From Eimeria necatrix (Eukaryota; Apicomplexa; Conoidasida; Eucoccidiorida; Eimeriidae), in contig NW_013651719.1 in NCBI RefSeq assembly GCF_000499385.1, positions 57,659 through 121,658 of the forward strand: DNA of 64,000 bases, written 5' to 3'. The first letter of the stretch is position 1. Every line of letters begins with the position of its first letter. A program made the position numbers and the translations under genes. Under the pieces are notes generated by a model, which did no database searches, was not told the DNA's origin, and saw only the letters and a list, made by a program, of their open reading frames with translations. Below are positions 25,221 through 37,500 of the stretch, piece after piece.

Positions 25221-26694
25221 CATCTGCTCGCATCCTCAGCACTCCACAGCAGTTTGACCTGAAGAGCTTGCAGCAGCAGCACGAGTCGTTCCTGCTGCCA
25301 TATGTGCAGCGCAGCTGTATCCCCTGTTCAAGTAGCAGCAGCGGCAGCAGCAGGTGCTTGTTGTTTCATTTTCGTGCACTACCGATTCTGAAGGGTTGGG
25401 GGCGAGCTTACATCTTTCCGCTTCGGTCTCTGTTCTCCTCTACGCTGCCTTATGGTATGTTCCTCTAGCGCGCTCGAGACAATTTTCTCGAGATGCAGCA
25501 GCCGCAGCAGCGGCACAGGCATCGGTCGGGGCAGGCTTTAGTGAACGCGGAGCAAGAAGATGCAATGAAGTGGCAACAAATCGGAAGAAGCCGTATATCG
25601 ACAAAGATTGTCTGTTGGCACTGTGCGCACCACGCGTCTTATTGAAGAGGCCCCCCCAGCGTGGTTTATACAGATAAAAACCAGATCGTGCACAGTTGGC
25701 CTTAGATGAGAGGCACAGGAAGTGTATACTCAGCTTCACCGAGCGCCCAGCGGGGCTAAAGTCTTTGGTACACATCTTCGCGTAACTTCTTGGCCCGTGG
25801 CCACAGTTAAGTTCTTGCTCCTTAACAGGCAAGAACTCGGCATTGGCTGCATTGCTCTGAGAAAGTCCCCCGCGACGCCGGTAGGTGGTTGCAGATAACA
25901 GTAGCCACGTCACGGCAAGATGCGGCTACCCAGTGGCAGCACTTGAACCCCTAGCCCAGCGTCTTAGCTGCTTGGGGTAGATTGCTGGTGTTAGTTCCGG
26001 TTGCCGGTGCTGCAGCCTATCCTACTGCTGCTGCCATCACCGTTGATGCTGCTTCTACAGTGCTGGCACTCCATGACTGAGAATCACAACACATCAGGCT
26101 TGCGGAAAATCGCAGCGGCCGCAACGCTATGGCAAGCAACTAGCTGCTGCTTCTACTGAAGCTGCTGCCGCTGCTGTTTGCCGGGCGTGTTGCCATTAGC
26201 TCGCCAGCTGCAACGTTATGGCGACGGACTAATTTCTTACTCGCTACGAGTAGTGGCTCCAGTGAAGCGGTAATTAATGTAGAGTTTGGCGTAGGTGGTT
26301 GCAACTTCACATCGCAAATAAAAAAATCGAAACCGAAGCCACAAATGATTTAACTGCAAATTCAAAAGTATCTGAGTCATAACAGTGTCACTACCGCCGT
26401 CTGTAGTGCTGCGGCTGTCCTATCAGTGCAGCACAAAGGATCGTAGTCGCTGCAGTAGTTGTCTGAATTGCAGTGCCGTCGGTGCCGTCAAGCGTAGAGG
26501 ATCACGGGAAGGTCGTTTTGTTGCAGCTGGAGTTGCTGCAGCCCTTGATTTGACAAAGACTTCTCCCCATGCCCGTTAGAGCGAAACAGGGCAGAATAGG
26601 TTGCCTAAAACAGAGCTGCCTATCCGTGCGGACTTGTTTTCTGCAGTCGCTGCGGTTGCTGAGTATCCTGTTGCTGCTTTTGCTACTGTTGCCT
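25221..26694. other. intergenic between convergent ARL1 and ASH2-like genes
   Basis: No reading frame here has recognisable domains. Short CAG/CTG clusters are scattered through it. It should contain both 3' UTRs. Confidence 0.45.
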
Positions 26695-29600
26695 TTACAA
26701 CTGCTGCTGTTGACGCTGTAACCGCCGCTGCTGTTGGTGCTGCATGGATGCGCTACACAACGGAAATTGCGGCGCTGCTGCCTTTAGCTTGCGAAGATGC
26801 GTCGCCTCATCAAATGGGACGAAACGCAGTGGCTGTTGCTGCTGTCCCTCTGGCGCTTCGTCCTTCATGCCTTCAACCTCCGCGATGGTCCGCAGTCGCT
26901 TGGAGGATCTGCTGGCATCCGCTTCGTCCTCTCTACTGTTGTTGCCGCTACTGTTGCTGTCAGCCGCAAGCAAGTAAAACTTCACAAGGTCGTGCTTCAG
27001 CGGGTACACAGAGGTGAGCATCTCCCTTGCAGGCCTGAGTGCAGTAAAAGCAGAACCAGTAACAAACGCTCTGGAAGAAAAGACACAACTTTCATAGTCT
27101 TCTACCAGCTGCAGCAGCCACGGTATATCTGCCATGGGGAGTGGCACGCTGCGGAGCAGTAGCGTCGGAAGTTCCAACAACAGTTCTGATCTAACTCTGC
27201 AGCAGCAGCAAATGCAGCGTTCACCAGCGGTAACAACAGAGGCACGGAAGATCGCAGCAGTATCAGCACAAATTCCAGGGCGTCACCTGAAGTAGCGCCG
27301 GAGCTCCTGCGGGAGGAAGGCAAAGTTCGGGCCTAAGTTGAGGGTAGCAGAGGCCCCATTGAAGAGGGAGACAGCTGGGTGCAGCTCACAGCAAAGCAGA
27401 GGCCCCAGGACTCTGTGGTAGACGCAGCCGTTGACAGAAAAGGAGATGAAAGAACGGGGATAAATGACGCCCTTCGGCAAAGTGGACTCGTGCGTCACGT
27501 CACACAAGAGCCCTGAACAAGTAGTTAGACGCAAAAAAACAACGGAAAGGCTGTCCCATGTGTTCAAAAAAGGTGACAGTAAAGAAAGCCATGCACACAC
27601 ACAGGCTTCGAAGGAAAAAAAATAACTAGGAAACGGATAGGCTTTAGTCCACACAGACAGACGATAAAACTATATAGATCTGGGCGCAGGCACAGTCAAA
27701 GAAAGAAGCAAGTCAAGGGGAGAATTCAGAAAATCGGTGCATAAGAAAGCACAGACAAGACAAACACATCAGAAAAGCATTGAAACGCACACACAAATGA
27801 CACAAAGGCATACAACGATAAGACACGGTGAGGAAAAAATGAAATTCGAAATTCACCCTTCGCCACAACGGCTTCAGTGGATCTCATGAAGCTCTACTGC
27901 CAACAAGCAAACTCATCAACCCCAGGAACAGCCTAGACAACCCAACAATGTCTGTGAACAAAAGATACCTCACAAGGCGTACAGCCACCACCCATTTTCT
28001 CTTCCCCCTGAACTGTTTTTCACCTTGCTGCAAGAACCGCCAAAGACTGGGACGGCCTCGAGGGTCCTCCAGAGTGGCTGGAGGCCTTCCAGGTAGATGA
28101 ACGAAACAGCCGACAATGTCTCCATCACGTAGAGCAGGCGCAGCAGCAGACATATGAGAGGCCCTGGAGGCACCCGCATAGGGGTCTCCGCACGCCGCGC
28201 ATCCGCATCTGCACAACCCTCCCTTCCTAGACCCTGCATCAACGTTAGCGGCAGCCGCAGCTGTTGCTGCATCCAGCGCAGCTGCAGCAAGATCGTCGCT
28301 TGCTTCATCTGTAGGGGGTGAAAGGTGCTGTCCCGCACTACCGCCCTCTACCGCCTCTACTGCCTCTGTAGAACCTTGTGGTCCTAAAGGCTCGTCACAA
28401 GGGGGCTGCATTGGAAAGAATATGTCTGAGCGCTTCAGGCGTTTTCGACGGCCCCGAGTCACCACGAAGAGGCCCCGGCGACTGGGAGCTCCTCTCACTA
28501 GCTTAATCTCGCGCAGACTGGGGGTGTCACTAGGGCTCGACTTGATATTGCATATGTTTCCACATGTGCTGCAGCTGCAGCTGCACCGTTCTTCAGAAAG
28601 TGATGACTCTATCTCGCGCTGGGGGATCTCACAGTAGGAGCCAATCGCGTAACCAAACGGGTTGGAACCCAAAGGGGCCAGCGGAGGAGATAAGCGAGAG
28701 GACACGCCGATGCGTAAACAGGGACCGAGGGCGTTGTGAGGGCCAACAACAAATTCATCTTCATATTCCTGAGCCCGCAGAAACCAATGCCTAGCCTTGA
28801 AGACCGAACGCTATCCTGCAAGATCTTAGCTGCATGCCGATCGTAAGAAAAGGCCAAATTCCATCAAATTCACTTGTATCCTTTCTATCCTTCTGTTTTT
28901 ACTTCCCCTTTTCTTGTTGCCCTCGACTCACCTGTCTCCAGTTCACTGTCTGCCTCCAGTTCTATTGCTTCCTGCCTACTACTACCTGTGCCTCTGTCTT
29001 ACCATTGCCACTTGCTTTGTTGTCTTCGCCGGGCCCCAACCCTTGATGGGCAAGTTGGGCACCTGGTCTGCTGCGTAAATAATGCCTCCGGAGGGGCCTG
29101 ATCCACTGTGAGGCCCCAAAGGGCCCACCTTGACCTCGAAGTAGAAAGAGCCCCAACTGCAACAGCAGCGTGACAGAGAGCTGCCCCAGTTTCGTCCACC
29201 TGCACCAGTCGCATCAGCAGCAGAAGTAAAGCCACAAAAACAGCAGTTAACAGCAGCAACTACATGCTCAAGCTAAGCTGAAGCTGCTGTAACAGCCAGG
29301 CGCCGTCGACATGTCATTATTGCGATAAGAGGCCCATCACAAACGCAAATACAGAGCTAGAAAAGGCGAGACAAACACTGGCTCAGGCAAAAGCAAATGT
29401 TGCACCGGCGAAAAAATATAATTAGCCACAGCAATATACCAAGATGAGGAGCAGCAGAGTCCTCATGAGCCGGCTTAGTCAAAAACCGGGCAATGCAACT
29501 TTCAGGAAAACAGCTGCTGCGGCAGCAGCAGCGCGGCAGGCAACAATCGCAGCTGTCGCGGCACAAACGATGCTACATCACAACCACGCACAACAACAGC

Positions 29601-30692
29601 ACTAGCACGATCACAACTAGCAAGCGGCGCTGTAGTTGAGCTACCTGTGGCTGTATTCCTATCTGGGGACAACTTAACGTTGTGGGTGTATCTTGGGTCG
29701 AAGGAATGCTCAACAGATTCGCGGCGAAGAGAAATGCCCAGCCTACGGCCCTCGTACCGCAACAGCCAGTCCGACCCCTCACCTTCACCCTGATGCTGCT
29801 GTTGCTGTTGGTGAGACGAAGCTGCAGCAAGTCGGGAACGGCCACGGCCTCGAGGCTGAGCCGTTTGATGCTGCTCACTCTGCTGTTGCTCATGCTGCTT
29901 CAACTGCTTCTTGCGGCCATTTGAAAGAGCTCGAAACGGAACGGTTGTCTCTGCTTGTGCTGCAACTGGTGCTGCAACTGGTGCTGCAGCTGGTGCCACA
30001 GCTGGTGCCACAGCTGGTGCTACAACGGGTGCTGCAGCTGGCGAAGAAGCCATTGGTTTCGCTGTTGCTGCTGGAGCAGTTGTTGGTGTTTCACCTGCAG
30101 CAGGAGCGGCGAACTGAAGAGTTGATGGGTCTCTTAGGACTGCCGCCAGGAGCTGTCGAAGCGCTGCAGCGAGATGTGCGCCCCCGTCTGCTGTGCTGCT
30201 GGTGATGCAGTTGCTGTTGCCGCTGTTGCTGCTGCAATTCCTGCTACCGTTGATGCTACTACTGCTGCCGCTACTATCGCCATGAATGCTTCGTCTGATG
30301 TTTTCTGTTGTTGTCTTCACAAGCCAAGAAAATAACTGAGGAGGCAGCAGTTTCTTGAGGTTGTCTAGTACCCAAGGCAGCCGTTGCTGTTGCTGCTGCT
30401 GCTGCTGTTGTTGTTGCCACTGCATGATCTGTCGCTGCTGCTGTCGTATCATCTGTTGAATGCATTGTCGAGAGGTGACCATTTGCTCCTGCTGCTCCTG
30501 AAGCAGTTGCAGCAAGAGCTTGTGCTCTGCTGCTGTGGGGCCCTGTCGTCCCGCCGGCCCACTCTCGAGTCCGGATCTTCCATCGCGATGGCCAGACACT
30601 TCTTCTGGAGCAGAATGGCACTGATCTTGAGAGTTTCGCTGCTCCTCGCTGCAGCTGATCAGTCGCTGCTGCGTTGGCTGTGAGGGCCTCAT
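26695..30692 (-). CDS. ASH2-like SPRY protein, COMPASS/MLL-type complex subunit
   Basis: ASH2-type subunits stimulate SET1/MLL-family H3K4 methyltransferases in the nucleus. Exons in transcript order: 30692..about 29577 (3' edge uncertain, 29592 is possible), about 28790 (or 28795)..28024, 27512..27287, 27196..26695; the last three junctions agree in phase; about 870 aa. The ASH2-type SPRY reads in order: HNVKLSPDRNTATGSS and CDRASAVVVRG (exon 1); HWFLRAQ; GPCLRIGVSSRLSPPLAPLG; SNPFGYAIGSYCEI; DGDIVGCFVHLPGRP; SFISFSVNGCVYHRV; HPAVSLFNGASATLNLGPNF. This matches the animal order 'LTVVGEKGY..RASHGV', 'ARLGWS..APLGYDKFSY', 'GDVLGFYINLPE', 'FYKNGV', 'FPAISLYKSCTVSINFGP'. About 190 residues rich in Cys, Ala and basic residues interrupt the SPRY between GSYCEI and DGDIVG. 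The N-terminal 300 residues are Gln-, Ser- and Ala/Pro-rich, with a VAPAVAPAAAP repeat. No PHD or winged-helix domain is visible. Start: first in-frame ATG. Confidence 0.78.
29940..30060 (-). repeat. short Ala-Pro-Val coding repeat in ASH2-like exon 1
   Basis: About ten near-identical 12-15 bp units with core GGTGCTGCAACT/GGTGCCACAGCT on the + strand encode an AAPVAAP/VAPAVAP repeat on the minus strand. It looks like recent slippage inside the coding exon. Confidence 0.7.
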
Positions 30693-31526
30693 ACTTCCTG
30701 CTGCAAGCAGGAAATATGCCACCCCCAGCAATGCCGCCGCAGCAGAGAGCTGCTGGGCGACTCTACCGCAGCATCAAGGGCCTTTTTACTGTGCTTTCCG
30801 CATTTTTGTTGCTGATGGCGTAGGAGCGCTGCAGCCGCGGCCCGTGTCCCAGGCTTAAGGATCAGGCTGAAGAGCAGCCTAGAGAGGAACAGAAGGTTCC
30901 ACTGAAGGCTACGACGTGCTGCTTCTGTAAGTTTCGGCTTCTGCAGCTAAAACAATGCGTAAAAATAGCACAATTAATACACACGTCATCGCAGCTGCTG
31001 ATGCCAAAGCAGCTCCGAGAAATCAGTGGTACTACCAGGTAATGGCAGACCCTAAGTCTGCCCAAAGCCGCAAGAGCAGCAAACTGCTGTTGCTGCAACA
31101 GAATATGAAGGGCTCAAAGGAGAACAAAGACAGTGTACAGACTGTAATAGCAACGCATAGATTTTGTTGTTTTTTCGTCTACTTGTGGTACTGCTGCTGC
31201 CGACATACGTATGCATGCAAACCGCAGCCGACAACAGCAGCCGCAGCAGCCTGCAAGAAAAGCTGTAATGGTTCTTCAATCAAGCAAGGGCGCTAAACCC
31301 TCCAAACTTCTGCACCACAACTGTGGCGACATCTGTGGCAGAAAACTTGCTGCTGCGGTGTCAGCAACGCCACTAGCAGCTGCAACACCTCATGTACTGA
31401 AACACGCTTCTTACTTGGGACATTTCAATGGAGTCATTGCGGCTAGAGAAGTCAGCTGCAGCTTCTGCTGCTGCTGCACTCTTATTCGCCTTCCCAGCCG
31501 CGGTAGTTCACTAATTGGCAGTGCAA
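30693..31526. promoter_or_regulatory. divergent 5' flank shared by ASH2-like (-) and POLQ-like (+) genes
   Basis: Only about 830 bp separate the two assigned start codons, so any promoter elements of both genes lie here or in unannotated 5' exons. I see no defined TATA or initiator element that I can defend. The region has scattered CAG and CTG triplets. Confidence 0.35.
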
Positions 31527-34500
31527 ATGGCTGGAAACACGCCCCAGCAGCAGCAACAGCAGCAGCAGTTTTTGTGCCATCCGCAACCGCAGGTGCATCC
31601 GCAGCAGCGACTGCAACAGCGATTCCAACTGGGGCAGCCTCTGCACCCTCAATATATGCCAGAGCAGCAGCTTCGACAGGAACTGCTGAAACAGCAGCTG
31701 CAGCTTGAACAGCAGCAAAGGCAACTCCAACCGCAGCCTAAGCAACAACAGAAGCGACCACAAACGCAGGGTCAAGAGCTGCAGCCCCAACAACTGCAGC
31801 TGGAGCTGAGGTCCGAACAGCTGCAACTGCAAACGAGACTGCCGCTTCAACAGCCGCAACTGCAGCCGGAACTACTATCGCTGGGGTCTGTGCAGCTCTA
31901 CCAACAGCAGCACCAGCAGGTACTTCACCAGCAGCAGCAGCAGCCCCTGCAACAGGTTGCGCCCCAACAATTGCAGCAGCCGCCGGGACCCCAACAGCTG
32001 CAACTGCAAACGAAATTGCCGCTTCAACAGCCGCAGCTGCAGCCGGAGTTCGAAGCGCTGGGGTCCCTGAAGCGGCAGCAACAGCAGCAGCAGCAACTAC
32101 TTCAGCAGCAGCAGCAGCAGCAGCCCGTGCAACAGGTTGTGCCCCCGCGACGGAAGCAGCAACTGCTGTATCATGAATCACTTAAGGGTCCCCCGGAGTG
32201 CCCCCTGGGCTTGCAGCCGCACCACGCACCACAGAGTCTGCGGCTGCTCGGGGAAAGCCTTTCGGATGCGTTACCGCAGCCGCGCTCCTTGCTGCCTCAA
32301 CAACGCCACGCCAATCGCAGCGAACAGCATCAGCTGTGCCAACGGCAGCAGCAGTGCCAGCCGCAGTTGCAGCAGAAGCAAGAGCAGCAACGCCAGCAAC
32401 AGGAGCACTCGACGTTGCGCTGTGCACAGCTGCAGCCGCTCCTGCAGGGAGAACGTGGGCAGTTCCAGCTACAGCTACCGCAATGCCCGAGTTCCCCGTT
32501 GCAGCAAGTGCTGCCGCAGCAAGCCTTCCCACTCGGAGAGGCTCCCGCTGGACAGCTAAAACGCGATCCTGTGTTGCAGCTGCAACACCCACAGCGACAG
32601 CAGCAGCAGAATCAGCTGCTGGACCATCAGCGCATGGAGTTGCATGAGCAGCCGCATCAACACCCAGGGCAGGCTGAACGTCATGATGATTTGAACCAGC
32701 AACATCTGCTGCTGCAGCGGCAACAGCAACAGCTACAGGTGCAACCGTCGCTGCACGATCGACATTTTCAGCAACACTCACTGCAGCGACACAAGCAGCA
32801 GCAACAACAACAGCAGCAAGAGCTTGGGCCTCGTCGTCAGCAGCCATACGTGGCCGCTGCCCAGCTGCAGGAAGTGCTATGGCAGTGCATCCCCGACCAA
32901 CGCGACCAAAACCAAGAAGAACAACAACGGCAGCAGCAAGAACACTTGGGAGGCTTCACCAGCACAAGCATGGCGCGCGCCCTTCCACCACAGCCACCGT
33001 CGTTGCAAGGTCAGCAGAGAACGCCGCTGCCGCGAGAGCAACAGCAGCAACAGCCGCAAGGACTGCCCCAGCAACCGCAGCAGTCACAACACACGGCGCA
33101 GGATCACAACCATGGAGGTTCAGGAGGAAGGGGCAGTGCCGCAGCTGTTGGTGCGTCTGGAGATTCATCAGAGAAGCTACTTCTGGGTGCCTTCGTGCCC
33201 ATTACCCAACTCATTAAGGCCCTTGGGGAGACTCGAGGGATCCGTCGCGTGCTCCAGTGGCAACGAGATTGCCTTCTTGTCTCCCAGTCACCTGCAGCAA
33301 CCCATTCCGAAACGACAACAGCAGCAACAGCAACGCCTGCAGTTGCTGCAGACGAAGTTGCTGCTCTTGAAAATATCCACTCTGTTTCATGCTGTATCCC
33401 AGACACTGCTGCTGCTGGCGATGCTGCCTCCGGTGCTTCACTAAAAGAGCGAGCAATGGGAATGGCAGAGCCAGGAACAGCATCTAATAGTGAAAACGAA
33501 CGTGAGCTAGCCTCAGCAGCGGCTGGAGCCGCTGCTGTTGCAGAAGGAATGTCGTTGCGCTGGGTCGAATCACAAGCAGTTGCAGCAGCAGCAACTTCTA
33601 ATAATGGACTGCCGAGGGTACTCAATGGCTCCCTGAGCATACTGTACTCTGCACCTACAGGTGCAGGGAAAGGCCTTGTTGCCGAGCTTCTGTTGCTGCG
33701 ACACATATTTGGTTTGCTGGATATGCCACCGCTAGACACACTACAACAGCAACAGCGAGCAGAGCAGCAGTTGCAGCTGCAGTGGCCGACCTCCGCAGTG
33801 ACTGCAGCTACTGGTGGCGCTAACGGGATCACACAACACACATCCACGCAAGCGCCATTGTCAACAGTAGCAGCAGAAACAGCATCAACTGAGAATGTAG
33901 GGGGCTGCTGCAAGCATCCGCCGAGAAGAGCCGTCGTTGTGCTGCCATTCGTTTCTCTGATAGAAGAGCAACAGCGGAAACTGCAGCGTTTGTTTGCTGC
34001 TGCAGGCCTGCCCCTGAAGGTCGTGGCACTACACCACTGCAGCAGAGATACCGCGAGCGTTGAGGCTGCAGCAACAGACCCGGCCGCCTTTGATGTTGCT
34101 TTCTGCACCATTGAAAAGGCAGCAGCGCTGCTGCAGCAGCTAGCAGAGAAGAATCTGCTTTTACACCGGCTTGGGCTACTTGTGGTGGACGAGCTGCATG
34201 CACTTGGAGACCCGACGAGAGGCGCTCTCTTGGAATGTTTGCTTTCACAAGTTGTTTATTGCAACACTAAGCTGCTGTTGATGCAACAGGAGCAGCAGAG
34301 GCAACACGAGCAGCAGCCGCTGCAACCCATACAAGTTGTGGGAATGTCGGCCACGCTTAGCAATATATCTGAGGTAGCTGCATGGCTCTCTGCTGCTGTT
34401 TACTGCAACGAACACAGGCCGTTGCCTCTGCAAGAAGCATATTGCTGCTGTAGTGGAGCTCCTGCTGCTACAGTGAAGAGGAAAGGTGGCCAGGGCACTA

Positions 34501-37500
34501 AGGGAGTGACAGCAACAAACGCGCATCTGCAGGTGCGTTTATTCACGAAGCCTGTTGCTGCTGCCGCCGCTAACCCCCAGCAGCCCTGGCCGGAAGTTGC
34601 ACTTCCGCCATCAATGGCGCCACTGCTGCAGAAGCTGCATCAGCAGCAGCAGCAGCATCAGGACCAGACCATCGGCAGAAAATTTGCTCGCTCATCGATC
34701 GCGACTGCTATGGCGCGTGAGCCGCTGCTCCGGCTCCTGCTGCTGATGCTGCAGCAGGGCAATAGCGTCCTCATCTTCTGCCGCAGCAAAGCTGCAGCAG
34801 AGACAGTCGCAGTCCTAGCCGCAGACTACGCCATACCTTTACTGCGGCGGTGCTTGGAGCAGCAGCAGCAACAACACCAAGAGCAGCAGAAGTTCCATTT
34901 TCTCTCATCAGCTGCTGCAGATGCTCGCATGCGTCGTCTCCGCAGTGTTGCAGTGCTACAAGGGGGTTCCGTTAAGGACGTTGTTGTTTCTGCTGTTTCT
35001 GCTGGGGTTTCTATACATCACGCTGGCCTCACTTCTGAGGAGAGACGCCTCGCAGAATCTCTCTTCAGAGAAGGCATCGTCAAAGTGCTGGCGGCAACTT
35101 CGACCCTGGCAGCTGGTGTTAACTTTCCATGCGAGTCCGATTCTGCTGCTATTGCTGTTGTTACCACTGCTGCTAAACTTGTGCGTGTGGTGTTTCAACT
35201 GCTGCTCTTGTGGTGACAATCCAAACGGCGGTGCTGCAGATCTAGCATGAGCTGCTCCAACTGGTCGCGGCTCTACGCTGTGCGTATCAAATGGGCATGA
35301 TAGCAGCAGCTGATATTATTGTCGCGCGTTATGTTGCTGCTGTTGTCTTTTAGATGCAGCTTCTGCAGCGCATTTCTGCGATTTTTGTGCAGCTCTGTGC
35401 TATTCGACTCTCCCCACATCGGCAGCAACTTCTTAGACTCGGTTCATTTTAGACAGATGGCAGGCAGAGCAGGCCGCATGCAAGACAAGACTCAGCAGCA
35501 GCAGCAGCAACAACAGCAGACCCAGCAGCAGAAAGGCGGCCGGGCCATTGTGGTGTGCAAAGCCTCAGAAGAGAAGGAAGTCAAGCATCTACTGCTGCGT
35601 GGAACTCCACAAGTTGAAAGTGCTCTGCTGGCCGACAGCAGCGGCCTGCAGCGACTCATCTTGGGAGCCCTCAGCTGCAGCAGAGGTGATCTTCGCTGCA
35701 GCGGCAGCAACAAGGACCTGGCGCTGCTGGTTTGTTGCACATTTCTTGTGACACAGCAACGGAGCAGAGTGCAACAGCAAGTGCAACAACAGCAGCAGGA
35801 GATGCAGCATCAAAAGCAGCAGCGTCATTCGGAACGGGAGCTAGCTTTACTAGTGCAAAGGGAGACTGCTGAGGCCGTCTCTTCACTGGTCCGTCTTGGC
35901 CTGGTACGTTTTGCAGCTGGGCATTATGAGGCCACAGCAACAGGAAGAGCCATTGCAGCTGCTGCTATGTCGCCGGCAGAGGGTGCAGCAGCTTGCTACC
36001 GTGTTGCTGCAGCAAGTAGCAGACTGGCGCTGCACGATGACATCCCCCTTGCCCTTTTGGTGGCCCCAACGATGCCGCTGCCACCGGCAGCGGCCGCGGC
36101 AGCAGCAGGAGGACGCGAGGCAGAAGCAGCAGCCGCTGCTGCTGCTGCACTGACAGCTGACGATCTGAGACACCTGGAGAGGGCGATGCTCCGCATGCGC
36201 CCTTCCGAGCTTCTTGCATTAGATCAAATGGGGGTAGGCCTGCTGCAATTGAGGGACTTCATGCGTCGACCTAGCCACAAACCAATTATGGCAGCTGCTT
36301 CAAAGTGTGCCTGCAAAGAGCACGAGGAACAGCAACAACAGCATCAACAACAAAGGCCAGCGGCACCTGAGAGAGAATATGCAGCGGCGGGAACACTTGC
36401 CCCAAGCCCTGAGAAACGTTACTGTATCCCAAGGGGTCAAGGCACACATGCTTTTGGGTGCTGCTCTGCCGGAGAAAGCCGTCAGGGGCCCACTGTGGGC
36501 CCCTTGGACTTTGTAAGACTTCGCGCAGCGCTTGCGCTAGTCTCTCTGCTACGAGGAGTCCCCTTGCAACAAGTGGCGAAGAGTTTTGGCTGGCGGGAGG
36601 GGCAACTGCAGCAGGTGCACCATCAGGCTCTGCTGAATACTTCTCTCGTTGCTTCACTATGCGACCGGATGGGCCATTGGATTGTTGCGTTATTGCTGCT
36701 GCAGCTGAGGCAGCGGCTGTTACTGCACGAGGCTCCCGAACAGCAGCAGCTGCAAGAGCTACTGGAGGTTGACGGCATATCTTTGCCAGTCGCGCGCCTG
36801 CTGCAGCAACACCTTAATGTGCATACACCTAAGCAGCTAGCAGCAGTGACGCCGCAGAAGCTGCTGCGGCTGCTAGCTGCTCACTTCCGCCATTCCCCGC
36901 TGCAGCAAATCGTCCTGCACGCCAACAGGGCAGCGTCAGACCTAACAAGAAAAATCCTCAGGGGACTGAAAAGGTACTGCAGGAAAAGGGTGAGTCTCGT
37001 GCTGCTGCTGCTGCTGCGTCTGGAGCTTTTTCTGTGGAATTCTACTGTTAAGGGTCTATATTGGTGTACGAGTTGAGGGAATAGCGTTGTTGCTACTGCT
37101 TCAGTTCGTGGCATCGGCTTTTACTCCTGTAGCGTCGGAACTCTCCAACTCAGCGGATGGATGGTGTCATCCGTGCTGCTTCTCACTAATGTTTCTGGCA
37201 TTATTGCTGCATTGAGCTCTTTATTCTTGACTTCGCTTTTTTCTGCCACTGCAACTGCCGGCTACTGCTACCGCCGCTCATTGTAGTGGCCGAGAGTGTT
37301 CGCTTTGTTGTAGGCGAGAAAGCCACAGAAAGCCTTGCAGCAGTTGGAACAGCAGCACCAGCAGCAGAAAAAGCAGCCCACAAGGGAGGCAACAACAAAC
37401 CAAAGCGAGGAGCAGGAACAGCAGCAACACTGTCTGGAGCAGGAAGCTACAGAGCAGCAACATGTTATACGCCAACAACGGCGAAGCTTGCAGGAGCAGC

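Noticed and set aside
31482..31859. Leu-rich minus-strand frame resembling a membrane protein
   Set aside because: Poly-Leu is the CTG reading of the CAG tract and not a true transmembrane protein.
33104..34111. 335-codon minus-strand frame
   Set aside because: Antisense of the theta-like helicase exon; Ala/Ser-rich by-product of CAG and GCA triplets.
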